Positions 1 to 6,472 of a stretch of DNA of 6,926 bases are shown piece after piece. Positions within the stretch are counted from its first letter, which is position 1. Each line of letters begins with the position of its first letter. Made by a program: the position numbers and the translations under genes. The DNA comes from CTSoil-075 sp964292325 (GTDB lineage: Bacteria; Bacillota; Negativicutes; DSM-13327), in assembly GCA_964292325.1 (NCBI GenBank), contig CAXYVG010000149.1:1-6926 (forward strand), given 5' to 3'. The notes beneath the pieces were generated by a model that searched no databases, was not told the DNA's origin, and was given only the letters and a program-made list of their open reading frames with translations.

Positions 1-29
1 TTCATAAGAATACCCACCTATGGTATAAT
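1..29 (+). promoter_or_regulatory. Promoter of the LtaS-type gene
   Basis: A perfect TATAAT lies at 24-29, with the TG of an extended -10 at 21-22. A weak -35-like TTCATA at 1-6 is 17 bases upstream. Transcription would start near 36, leaving a leader of about 35 bases before the TTG start at 72. The window begins at the -35, so any upstream operator is not visible. Confidence 0.6.
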
Positions 30-71
30 TACTTTTTGTAATTGAATGATTAAAGAAAGAGTGAAACATAG

Positions 72-1925
72 TTGGAAAAAAGAATACATTATAAAAAACG
101 TAAGGGCAGAAAAAGAAGGTTTCTTCTGCAATTTGTAAGTCTAATTTTCACCGTAATTATTATTCAAATGTATTTGCAATATACTTTAGACACTACGCTT
201 TCTGTAATCAATAATAGAGGCGTGATTCCTACTCGCGGTACGCTGATTTTGAGTACAGGTGTTCTGCTGCTTCTGGGCTCATGGTTGTGGGCTCTGTTGG
301 GAGATGTCACGTTGACAAATTTGCTGCTAATCTTTGTTGGAGGCATAATGGGGGTTGTCAACCTCGAAAAAACGCGACAGCGCACCGAGCCGCTGTATCC
401 AAGCGATTTGAAAATGATTACCGCAAGTAAATCTTTACTTGAGATGGTGTCTGGACAGACCGTGGCAACAGCGCTTGCTTTTGTTTTATTTTGCGGAGTC
501 TTTTTTTATTTTGTGATCCATAGGAACATAAAAAAACAAACCCCTAAGTTGCCGAAAAAAAATCGCTTAGCCATCCTACTGATTACATCTTTAGGGTTGC
601 TTTACATTGGGCAATTTCAACAACAAGGTAATTTGTTGAAAAGAGCCTATGAACAGAAAAGTGCTTGGATACATTGGAGCCAATTGGATAATTATTATGT
701 GAATGGTTTTGTCGCAGGGTTTCTGTATAATCTGCCATCAGATCCGATGGAAGAGCCGATAGATTATTCGGCAAAAAAAATCACTGATCTTCATGAAAAA
801 TACCAAGCCATTGCAGATGAAATCAATGAGGATAGGGACAAAACAGAACCGGATGTAAATGTCATTTTTGTGATGAATGAAAGTTTTTCGGACCCTACTG
901 AATTAGAGGGGATTAACCTGAAAGTTGATCCGATTCCTTTTATCAGAGCTTTGGCGGACAACTCCTATAATGGGGAGATACTTTCGCCAGGTTATGGCGG
1001 CGGGACAGCCAATATAGAATTTGAAGCTTTGACCGGTTTTTCGATGGAGCCTTTTTCTGCGAATATTACCTCCCCATACACGCAGTTTCTGTCTACAATT
1101 GAACGCTTTCCGTCAGTCGTTTCGCGTTTGAAGGATGCTGGTTATGCTACGACGGCTATTCATCCCTTCAACACGACGATGTACAAGCGGAAGGAAAATT
1201 ATAATGTTCTTGGCTTCGATGCGTTCATTTACGACACCACAATGAGTTTTACGGAAAGGATCGACACGAATCCTTATATCTCCGACAAAGCAGCTTACGA
1301 ACAAGCCTTCCAAAAGCTGAACGAGACGCCAGAGAAAGATTTTATCCATCTCGTTACGATGCAGAATCATGCTCCGTATACGGATAAGTATACGGATATC
1401 CCTACGTATGAAGAGTCCGGCATAAAAGATCCCGATGCCCGTAATTACCTTCAGGATCTTATCTATTCGGACCAAGCACTGGAATTATTTGCATCACAAT
1501 TGGCCGAACTGGATGAACCGACCGTTGTCGTATTCTGGGGCGATCATTTATCGAGTGTCTTCGGTGGAAAGGTCTATGAGGCCAACACAGTTCCAGATAT
1601 GCATAAAACACCTTTGCGCATCTTCAGCAACTATGAGAGTAATTATAAAGACTTGGGTACCATAAGCCCAATCTATTTCTACACGGAAGTGCTGGAAATG
1701 ACCCAGACCAGATTGTCCCCTTTCGATGCGTTGCTGGAAACACTTCAGTCAGAAGTCCCAGCATTTGAAAAATCCATGTATTTGAATGCAGAAACAGGGG
1801 TGTATGTATCATCCAGAGAAGACCTGTCTGAAGAAGCGCGTGAAATTTTGTTGGACTATGATCAAATCCAATATGATGTATTGACCGGGAACCGCTACAG
1901 TCTGGAAAATGATTTTTTCAAATAA
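72..1925 (+). CDS. LtaS-type membrane phosphoglycerol transferase (sulfatase superfamily)
   Basis: This 617-residue protein has the layout of lipoteichoic acid synthases and related phosphoglycerol transferases: a basic N-terminus, about five membrane segments (roughly residues 17-37, 56-77, 79-97, 130-149 and 165-181), then an extracellular sulfatase-fold domain. Residues matching the LtaS active site are visible: E270 in MNESFSD, the nucleophile T312 in GGGTANIEFE, H432 in MQNHAPY, and D491-H492 in WGDH. By family knowledge it moves glycerol phosphate from phosphatidylglycerol onto a growing polymer or surface glycan outside the cell. The start is TTG at 72, seven bases after AGAGTGA at 58-64; no nearby ATG fits better. 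It has its own promoter and terminator, so it looks monocistronic. Whether it is the main polyglycerol-phosphate polymerase, a primase, or a transferase decorating a wall polysaccharide (GacH-like) cannot be settled from sequence alone. Confidence 0.93.
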   Translation: MEKRIHYKKRKGRKRRFLLQFVSLIFTVIIIQMYLQYTLDTTLSVINNRGVIPTRGTLILSTGVLLLLGSWLWALLGDVTLTNLLLIFVGGIMGVVNLEKTRQRTEPLYPSDLKMITASKSLLEMVSGQTVATALAFVLFCGVFFYFVIHRNIKKQTPKLPKKNRLAILLITSLGLLYIGQFQQQGNLLKRAYEQKSAWIHWSQLDNYYVNGFVAGFLYNLPSDPMEEPIDYSAKKITDLHEKYQAIADEINEDRDKTEPDVNVIFVMNESFSDPTELEGINLKVDPIPFIRALADNSYNGEILSPGYGGGTANIEFEALTGFSMEPFSANITSPYTQFLSTIERFPSVVSRLKDAGYATTAIHPFNTTMYKRKENYNVLGFDAFIYDTTMSFTERIDTNPYISDKAAYEQAFQKLNETPEKDFIHLVTMQNHAPYTDKYTDIPTYEESGIKDPDARNYLQDLIYSDQALELFASQLAELDEPTVVVFWGDHLSSVFGGKVYEANTVPDMHKTPLRIFSNYESNYKDLGTISPIYFYTEVLEMTQTRLSPFDALLETLQSEVPAFEKSMYLNAETGVYVSSREDLSEEAREILLDYDQIQYDVLTGNRYSLENDFFK

Positions 1926-1937
1926 TGTTGGTACCTG

Positions 1938-1976
1938 AAAGCCACTAGAAGATGGATGCTCTTCTGGTGGCTTTTT
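1938..1976 (+). terminator. Rho-independent terminator after the LtaS-type gene
   Basis: A 15-bp stem pairs 1938-1952 with 1960-1974 around a 7-base loop, with a single G-U wobble. The stem runs into five T residues (1972-1976). It starts 12 bases after the stop codon. The A residues at its foot could also let it work weakly in the opposite direction. Confidence 0.9.
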
Positions 1977-1980
1977 CTAG

Positions 1981-1986
1981 TATAAT
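1981..1986 (+). promoter_or_regulatory. Candidate -10 for the glycosyltransferase gene
   Basis: A perfect TATAAT directly follows the terminator T-tract. There is no convincing -35, because the expected position falls in the terminator stem, and no TG extension. If used, it gives a 5' leader of about 200 nt that contains the whole first triple-hairpin repeat. No other promoter is evident before the gene at 2192. Confidence 0.4.
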
Positions 1987-2015
1987 GGATACGAAAGAAT
2001 ATCCGAGAGTGTCAG

Positions 2016-2144
2016 CTCCGACGAGCGCTCCGCTCGCCGGAGAAAAAAACAATGCCGGATTGCTCAACTCCTGGGAACAAATGTTAGCCGGAGGAGAGCT
2101 ATCTTGATGTAGCTGGACTCCAGCGAAGGTCTTCCTCATCGGAG
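2016..2144. repeat. Triple-hairpin repeat element, copy 1
   Basis: Three units, each opening with CTCC and closing with GGAG, lie at 2016-2042 (27 bp), 2068-2093 (26 bp) and 2118-2144 (27 bp), separated by 25 and 24 bp. Unit 1 is a strong hairpin, CTCCGACGAGCG against CGCTCGCCGGAG with one mismatch. Units 2 and 3 pair imperfectly. The element ends are inverted repeats of each other (CTCCGACGAG and CTCATCGGAG, 9 of 10), as in miniature mobile or BOX-like elements. It sits in the probable 5' leader of the glycosyltransferase gene. No target-site duplication is clear, and I recognise no named family. Confidence 0.75.
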
Positions 2145-2191
2145 CAGCACGACCATCCAATAAAAGAACATAAACAAAAAGGAGGTATACC

Positions 2192-3256
2192 ATGCACAAC
2201 CAATGGCTTGCATTTTACGTATCATCCCATGGTTTCGGGCACATGACCCGTTGCCTAGCAATCATCGAGGAATTTTTGGAGACGACCGATCATCTGATTT
2301 ATCTCGCGAGCGGCACCTATCAAAACAGCTTCGCCCGGTTTTATCTGAAGCGTTTCGGCGACCGAATCGTCTTCAAGGACCTCTGCACCGAAGTCGGCCT
2401 GGTCAACAAGCAGAACAGCCTGCAGGTCGACATACCGCAGCTCAAGCAGGAGCTGAACGACTTCATGGCCGGCTGGGACATGGCTGTAGCCGAGGAAGTC
2501 GCATTTTTGAGCGATTTGCCCGTCGCCTGCGTCATCAGTGACATCAGCGTCATCGGCATTCAAGTGGGAGAACGATTAGGTGTGCGCAACATCGGCATCG
2601 CCAACTTCACTTGGTGCGAACAGTACGAGCACCTCGGACTTTCCGAAACCCTTATCGCCCGCTTCAGGGAAGTCTACGCCAAACTCGACCTCCTGATCGA
2701 GTACGACCTGATGCTACCGACCCACGATCTGGATGTCCCAAGAAAACAAGTCGGTTTCATCTGCCGCCGCTTTGATTCCGACCGCATCGCCGCCATCAAA
2801 AAACAATACGGCCCAAGCATCTTCATAACCTGCGGCAAATCCGCAAACTTGGACACCATCCAGGTCGACAACTACGAAGGCACCATTTTCGCCACCAGCG
2901 GTATCAACATCACCGCTACCGCCAATGCCACCGTCGTCCATCTCCCTGTCGAAACCTTTGACACCCATAACTACCTCGCCGCTAGCGACACCATCATCGC
3001 CAAAGCCGGCTGGGGCACCATATCAGAGGCACTGCTTTCCAAAAGGAACCTCGTGCTGATCGAAAGGGAAGGCGTCCTGGAAGATACCGAAAACATAGAA
3101 GAACTGAAGCGGCGGGGCGTTGCAGTTTCGATCAAGGAATCCAATCTAGCACGCATCGATATGCAAGCGATTAATGAGTTGATCGCTGAAAACATCGTTA
3201 GAGAGAATCTGGATGCATACCATAATGCGATGGGGGATATCATCCGCGAGTTATAA
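2192..3256 (+). CDS. GT-B fold glycosyltransferase (MurG/GT1-like)
   Basis: This 354-residue soluble protein has the two-Rossmann-domain outline of GT-B glycosyltransferases. The N-terminal domain begins with a strand and glycine loop, FYVSSHGFGHMTR (residues 8-20), the signature seen in MurG-like and related predicted glycosyltransferases. The C-terminal domain carries the nucleotide-sugar-binding segment IIAKAGWGTISEAL (residues 268-281), followed by LVLIER (287-292). The length is normal for a complete enzyme. The start is firm: ATG at 2192 follows AAAAAGGAGG (2176-2185) by six bases. Donor and acceptor are unknown; a sugar nucleotide and a cell-envelope or lipid acceptor are the family default, and the envelope-polymer gene upstream is only weak support. 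It is not in an operon and is flanked on both sides by copies of the triple-hairpin repeat. Base composition is much richer in GC than the minus-strand cassette (34 of 60 bases at 2761-2820). Confidence 0.85.
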   Translation: MHNQWLAFYVSSHGFGHMTRCLAIIEEFLETTDHLIYLASGTYQNSFARFYLKRFGDRIVFKDLCTEVGLVNKQNSLQVDIPQLKQELNDFMAGWDMAVAEEVAFLSDLPVACVISDISVIGIQVGERLGVRNIGIANFTWCEQYEHLGLSETLIARFREVYAKLDLLIEYDLMLPTHDLDVPRKQVGFICRRFDSDRIAAIKKQYGPSIFITCGKSANLDTIQVDNYEGTIFATSGINITATANATVVHLPVETFDTHNYLAASDTIIAKAGWGTISEALLSKRNLVLIEREGVLEDTENIEELKRRGVAVSIKESNLARIDMQAINELIAENIVRENLDAYHNAMGDIIREL

Positions 3257-3274
3257 CGCCTAAGGTGTGCCCAC

Positions 3275-3402
3275 CTCCGACGGGGCTGCTCTGACCGGAG
3301 AAGAACATACATCCAGTTACACCAACTCCGACGAGAAACCCTTCGTCGGAGTTGGCAACATTTATACTATCTCACCTTCGACAAGCATATTCCTCATCGG
3401 AG
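3275..3402. repeat. Triple-hairpin repeat element, copy 2
   Basis: The architecture is as in copy 1: units at 3275-3300 (26 bp), 3326-3351 (26 bp) and 3376-3402 (27 bp), with spacers of 25 and 24 bp. Unit 2 is a perfect 13-bp hairpin once the flanking CCAA/TTGG is included (3322-3334 with 3343-3355). Unit 3 extends through CTCAC/GTGAG flanks and shares the 13-mer TTCCTCATCGGAG with unit 3 of copy 1. The element begins 18 bases after the glycosyltransferase stop codon and may serve as its 3' end structure, although no T-tract follows the hairpins. Confidence 0.75.
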
Positions 3403-3573
3403 GTGAGAATCAGTCAAGGCAATCCCATCAGAGAATCCTATTTCCTTCTACCAGCCAGGCCGGGCTGGGCATAGAACAGTCGAATTAGCACAGATCAATA
3501 TGACCGAATAGATGTTCTATCATATATGCATTATGCAAAAGCAGTTCATTCTTCTGTAAAGGAGCCGAACCCT
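3403..3573. other. Intergenic stretch between repeat copy 2 and the NERD gene
   Basis: The gene-free gap 3257-3573 is mostly repeat copy 2 followed by this stretch. It holds a short GC-rich hairpin, CCAGCC (3451-3456) with GGCTGG (3463-3468), which lacks a T-tract and so is unlikely to terminate. A weak -10-like TATCAT at 3518-3523 has no good -35. I see no RNA gene or convincing small ORF here. Confidence 0.5.
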
Positions 3574-4257
3574 ATGGAATTTCTGTTAGTATTTTTACTC
3601 TTGGCCTTGTTGGTCAGAATTCCACCTAACCAAGATCGCTTCAAAACCTCAGGCTATAAAGAGGCGAGCGGACACAGTTTATTTGAAACGCTGCTGGATC
3701 CTGGATGCAATGGGGAATTTTTGATTTATTCCTGTTTGGAACGTTTCGGCGAGGAGCACAAATTGTTGACGAATGTCTATGTGCCCAAGGAAGACGGCAC
3801 CACCACCGAAATCGACCTGATCATGATCACGGCAACTGGCATCTATGTGTTCGAATCGAAGAATTATAGCGGCTGGATTTTTGGGGACGAGAATACAAAA
3901 TTCTGGACTCAATCACTCAAAGGCGGGAAAAAGTTTCGATTTTATAACCCCATTTGGCAAAACAAGAAGCACATCAGCGCATTACAGAAGCACCTGAGAC
4001 TGGGCAATGATGTTTTCCGCTCTTACATCGTCTTCAGTGAACGATGTGAATTGAAGAAAATGTTTGTCCATTCCCCGGAAGTGAAGGTCATGAATCGGAA
4101 TGTGCTGTTTAGAGAGGTCGCGGATGATATGATATACTTTCCGGAAGTACTCAGCATTTGGGAAATCAACCAAATTCACAGCGATCTGAGCAAATACGCC
4201 CTCGCGGATGCCGCGACGAAACAAGCGCATATCGATGCAATGAGGTGGCGGAATTGA
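3574..4257 (+). CDS. Membrane-anchored NERD-domain protein
   Basis: This 227-residue protein has a hydrophobic N-terminal anchor (residues 2-15, EFLLVFLLLALLVR) followed by a NERD (nuclease-related) domain, about residues 45-160. Conserved landmarks are GEFLIY with E48, TEIDLIM with D81, VFESKN with E94 and K96, and NPIWQN with Q129. Together they give the E...D...ExK pattern of the restriction-endonuclease-like fold, so residues for metal-dependent DNA cleavage appear intact. NERD proteins are widespread in Firmicutes and their natural substrates are mostly unknown. The ATG at 3574 is preferred over the in-frame ATG at 3526, because AAAGGAG (3558-3564) sits nine bases before it and the 3526 start would put 16 polar residues ahead of the anchor. 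It converges on the minus-strand cassette and shares a terminator region with it. A role in DNA handling at the membrane is inference. Confidence 0.85.
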   Translation: MEFLLVFLLLALLVRIPPNQDRFKTSGYKEASGHSLFETLLDPGCNGEFLIYSCLERFGEEHKLLTNVYVPKEDGTTTEIDLIMITATGIYVFESKNYSGWIFGDENTKFWTQSLKGGKKFRFYNPIWQNKKHISALQKHLRLGNDVFRSYIVFSERCELKKMFVHSPEVKVMNRNVLFREVADDMIYFPEVLSIWEINQIHSDLSKYALADAATKQAHIDAMRWRN

Positions 4258-4263
4258 ATAATG

Positions 4264-4312
4264 AAATACAAATCCCCCGATGAGGCGAATATCATCAGGG
4301 GATTTGTATTTT
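4264..4312. terminator. Bidirectional terminator between convergent genes
   Basis: A long stem pairs 4264-4283 with 4292-4311 around an 8-base loop. Of 20 pairs only one is mismatched, and the core is CCCC/GGGG. On the plus strand it ends in a short T-run (4309-4312), with further T in the stem foot. On the minus strand the A-rich left arm supplies the T residues. It begins seven bases after the NERD stop and can also end the minus-strand operon, whose last stop is at 4427. Confidence 0.8.
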
Positions 4313-4426
4313 AAGAGAAGAATGGATTCTCTATATTGAAGACAATTAATACTTTATAAAAAAATATTTCAGAGAAATACAGAAGAAGCTTGCAGAATTC
4401 TAAAGTTGAATAATCTAAGATAAATG

Positions 4427-5206
4427 TCAAAATGTTTCTTTGAATATTTCATTAAGATTCTCTCTTGTTAGAATAGAAATATTACCAATTGTAAGTGACG
4501 GTAAATCTTGGGCAGGGGCTAGAGTGACATATGCGAATGTACTGTGGGCGACATTAGATTTTTTCATGATAAAATCATAAAAAGCACTCATATAATTCTG
4601 CTTTCGTTTTGAACGTAATACGGTTTTTCTTTTTTTTGTGTTTTTTTTCTCTTTTAAGAGTCTTTCGTCGGTGTTCAAATCAACGTTAAAAGCCTTCATA
4701 GTTGTTTTACATTCGAACATTTCAAAAGTTTTATCTTTGTGATTGACATGAACAATATCACATAAACTGTTTGCATAATCAGCTTTATCAAAACACTTCC
4801 GTCTTTTATAATAAATAACGGGCTCACTAAATACTTTAGAGAACCTTCCAGGTAGAGCTCTCCACCTTAATACGATTAATTCTATGTATTTTACTCTAAT
4901 ATCATTAAATTCGTTATAAGTTATCGAGTATAATTCGAGCAATTTATTTATTAGAGTCGCCGCTACATCTTTATTAATTGGAAAATCGAGTTCAATAATT
5001 TTTTTTTCCAATTCTAAACTATCTTTAGCATCTTTAATAGGCTGTCGATTATCGACATTCAAATAGAAAAAGTGATTTGCAAGTTCAAAGCAACCTCTAT
5101 CTTTATTAATTATATTTTGTAAAGAATTTAAGAAATTGTTTTCATGAACTCCTGCGCTTTGTTTATATTTAGAATAAAATCTAAAATTCCGAATATCTGC
5201 GAGCAT
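4427..5206 (-). CDS. Putative PD-(D/E)XK nuclease, last gene of the SecB-like cassette
   Basis: The family is not recognised, but the sequence carries a plausible PD-(D/E)XK nuclease core. In the 259-residue version these are D150 in SLCDIV, then a beta hairpin, then E165-C-K167 in FECKTT, with a helix around 100-115 (E109) before it and the strand FAYVTLA (224-230) after it. Between the ExK and that strand is a very basic stretch (residues 185-203, KEKKNTKKRK and RSKRKQ) that could bind nucleic acid. The start is taken as ATG at 5206, which overlaps the upstream TAA as TAATG and has GGAG nine bases before it. An in-frame TTG at 5221 would add five residues but overlaps that ribosome site. 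Likely role: nuclease effector translated in coupling with the SecB-like protein. The basic stretch is encoded by two A8 runs, possible slippage sites. Composition is very AT-rich (14 G+C of 60 at 4981-5040), suggesting transfer. Confidence 0.7.
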   Translation of the reverse strand: MLADIRNFRFYSKYKQSAGVHENNFLNSLQNIINKDRGCFELANHFFYLNVDNRQPIKDAKDSLELEKKIIELDFPINKDVAATLINKLLELYSITYNEFNDIRVKYIELIVLRWRALPGRFSKVFSEPVIYYKRRKCFDKADYANSLCDIVHVNHKDKTFEMFECKTTMKAFNVDLNTDERLLKEKKNTKKRKTVLRSKRKQNYMSAFYDFIMKKSNVAHSTFAYVTLAPAQDLPSLTIGNISILTRENLNEIFKETF

Positions 5207-5667
5207 TAACTTTTTCTCCAAAAATGATAAGGGATTGGTGGAAGTGGAAATTCAGCCTTAGAAAACAAGTTAGTTATAGATTCTCTGAAAAACGGCTCGA
5301 GAATAATAAATAACTCATCACTAAATTTATCCTCAATATTTATTGGCGTATCTTCTGTAATATAGCTATTAATCGAATCACGTGCTTCAAATGTTACTTT
5401 AAAATTCAAGTAAAGGTAACTGTTTTCTTTATCTAAATTAACTGGTAGTGATGATAAAATTACTTCATGCTTGTTGTCGTCATCCCCCAAAAGCATGACA
5501 AACAAAACATTTGTTTGATAAACGCCTTCTTCATTCATTTTTAAACCATTTATAGAGTATCCTAATCCAATGGTTAGCTCACCATCTTTATTTGGTGAGG
5601 GTATTTTTCTTAAATCAAACTTATTTTCGATAAGTGATACTGATAGTACTTTGGTTATTAACTGCAC
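5206..5667 (-). CDS. SecB-like chaperone
   Basis: At 153 residues this is the size of classical SecB (155 in E. coli). Its C-terminus, residues about 122-150, follows the SecB signature: LEPFFRE resembles LFPYARE, then ITNLFSKAEFP resembles the I-S-L-x-x-x-x-FP helix and turn, then PPIPYHFW resembles LxPVNF. The middle has alternating hydrophobic strands (for example NVLFVMLL 53-60 and SYLYLNFKVTFEA 83-95), as expected for the SecB beta-sheet. SecB normally holds unfolded proteins. Most Firmicutes lack a housekeeping SecB, and stand-alone SecB-like proteins elsewhere serve toxin-antitoxin-chaperone (TAC) modules, in which they stabilise the antitoxin. The start is GTG at 5667 with AAAAAGGAGG (complement of 5677-5686) nine bases before it. 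The gene overlaps the upstream gene by 47 nt and the downstream gene by 1 nt. The family call rests on motif resemblance only. Confidence 0.65.
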   Translation of the reverse strand: MQLITKVLSVSLIENKFDLRKIPSPNKDGELTIGLGYSINGLKMNEEGVYQTNVLFVMLLGDDDNKHEVILSSLPVNLDKENSYLYLNFKVTFEARDSINSYITEDTPINIEDKFSDELFIILEPFFRESITNLFSKAEFPLPPIPYHFWRKS

Positions 5668-6148
5668 GTATTGTTTCCTCCTTTTTGTAATCCATATGAG
5701 GTAAATGTAGCTCTACATTTCCAGACATTATGATTACATCATTACCTTGAAAGCTGGTCTCATAAGATTTTTGAATTTCTCCTAATTTGTTATTCATACT
5801 GCTATAGGTTGAGTTTAAAATATTGATTGATACTTCTAGTGATTTACGATCAGCTCCCTTTATTTCCAGCTCTAATCTTCTAGTGAATAATTCTACAAAT
5901 TTAGATATTTCAGAACTCTTTTTCTGAACAAGATCGCTTTTTCTTAAAATTCTATCAATATAATTTACAGTGTTTTCCTTTTTATTTTCTAGAACAACCG
6001 TAAGATAGTTATTTAATTCGCTATCCGACTTGCTTTTATTGGATAATATTTCTACAAGTAATTGTTCTTTTCTTTTAAAGTCCAACAAATTTTTGTGCGC
6101 ATCATTAGTATACATAGTCCTATAAAAGTAAGTTGAATGATTGTGCAT
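5621..6148 (-). CDS. Unknown charged helical protein, first gene of the SecB-like cassette
   Basis: I do not recognise this 175-residue protein. It has no signal peptide or membrane segment. Residues about 20-130 are rich in K, E, L and S with regular hydrophobic spacing, suggesting long helices or a coiled coil. The tail from about 135 looks like beta structure (DVIIMSGNVELHLP), followed by a polar end. The start is a well-placed ATG preceded by GGGAGAGGAG (complement of 6156-6165), seven bases away. Its last 47 nt overlap the start of the SecB-like gene in another frame, so its C-terminus is constrained by the chaperone gene's ribosome site and start. By position it could be the chaperone's client, an antitoxin or a sensor, but nothing in its sequence proves this. 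The AT-rich composition matches the other two cassette genes. Confidence 0.6.
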   Translation of the reverse strand: MHNHSTYFYRTMYTNDAHKNLLDFKRKEQLLVEILSNKSKSDSELNNYLTVVLENKKENTVNYIDRILRKSDLVQKKSSEISKFVELFTRRLELEIKGADRKSLEVSINILNSTYSSMNNKLGEIQKSYETSFQGNDVIIMSGNVELHLPHMDYKKEETIRAVNNQSTISITYRK

Positions 6149-6227
6149 TCTCTCACTCCTCTCCCAAAATATATTGAAAACATGTCCTCATTAGGCTTTC
6201 GGAATGTGAATTAAGTTATAAAATTGC

Positions 6228-6277
6228 ATGATGGTGTGTAAATAAACTGATTTCTCATTCCAGCATAGTACCATCAT
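6228..6277. promoter_or_regulatory. Inverted repeat at the cassette promoter (possible operator)
   Basis: ATGATGGT at 6228-6235 is the exact inverse complement of ACCATCAT at 6270-6277, which touches the -10 of the cassette promoter. A second, interleaved pair, GGAATGTGAA (6201-6210) and TTCTCATTCC (6252-6261), matches at 9 of 10 positions. The arms nearest the promoter lie at or before the predicted transcription start, so a DNA-level operator is likelier than an RNA stem. Chance occurrence is possible in AT-rich DNA. Confidence 0.35.
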
Positions 6278-6304
6278 TATAACAGATTGAATAGGGTTTT
6301 ACAC
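6276..6304 (-). promoter_or_regulatory. Promoter of the three-gene cassette
   Basis: Read on the minus strand, TGTTATAAT (complement of 6276-6284) is a perfect extended -10. The -35 is poor (GTGTAA from 6299-6304 at 17 bases, or TGTAAA at 16 bases), as is common for extended -10 promoters. Transcription would start near 6269, leaving a leader of about 120 nt before the ATG at 6148. No other promoter is evident inside the operon. Confidence 0.6.
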
Positions 6305-6472
6305 TTGCTTTTACTTAATTACCGTACATGATATTTAGTATTTTTCCCAAAAATAAATTCTTTTTGTAACTTTTCAGTACTCACCGATTGAGGAATTCAA
6401 GGTGTTTAGTTAAAACATGTTTATTTAGTCAAATTTTGGTCGTACGCATCCCTTGTCAAGAGTTCCAATTAA
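6305..6472. other. Gene-poor AT-rich stretch behind the cassette promoter
   Basis: No ORF, RNA gene or terminator is apparent. A small palindrome, AAACATGTTT, lies at 6413-6422. The plus-strand frame of the downstream gene remnant continues upstream but is broken by stops at 6407 and 6470. This may be the left edge of an eroded gene or the junction of the acquired cassette. Confidence 0.35.

Noticed and set aside
1945..2199. 84-codon minus-strand frame over repeat copy 1
   Set aside because: It covers a terminator stem, a hairpin element and the glycosyltransferase ribosome site, with no start signals of its own.
2255..2968. Open frames of 84-102 codons antisense to the glycosyltransferase gene
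   Set aside because: They are by-products of GC-biased codon use on the coding strand; they lack ribosome sites and protein-like composition, whereas the sense gene has clear motifs.
2016..3402. CRISPR array
   Set aside because: The three units per copy are palindromic and differ from each other, and the spacers partly match between copies; real arrays have identical repeats and unrelated spacers, with more units.
3267..3488. 73-codon plus-strand frame across repeat copy 2
   Set aside because: It is a translation of the hairpin units with a GTG start and no ribosome binding site.
4314..4332. AGAGAA/TTCTCT hairpin as a second terminator
   Set aside because: The stem is only six AT-rich pairs with no T-tract on either strand.
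6150..6190. 12-codon leader peptide ending just before the first cassette gene
   Set aside because: Its ATG has no Shine-Dalgarno sequence, and its end simply overlaps the ribosome site of the next gene.
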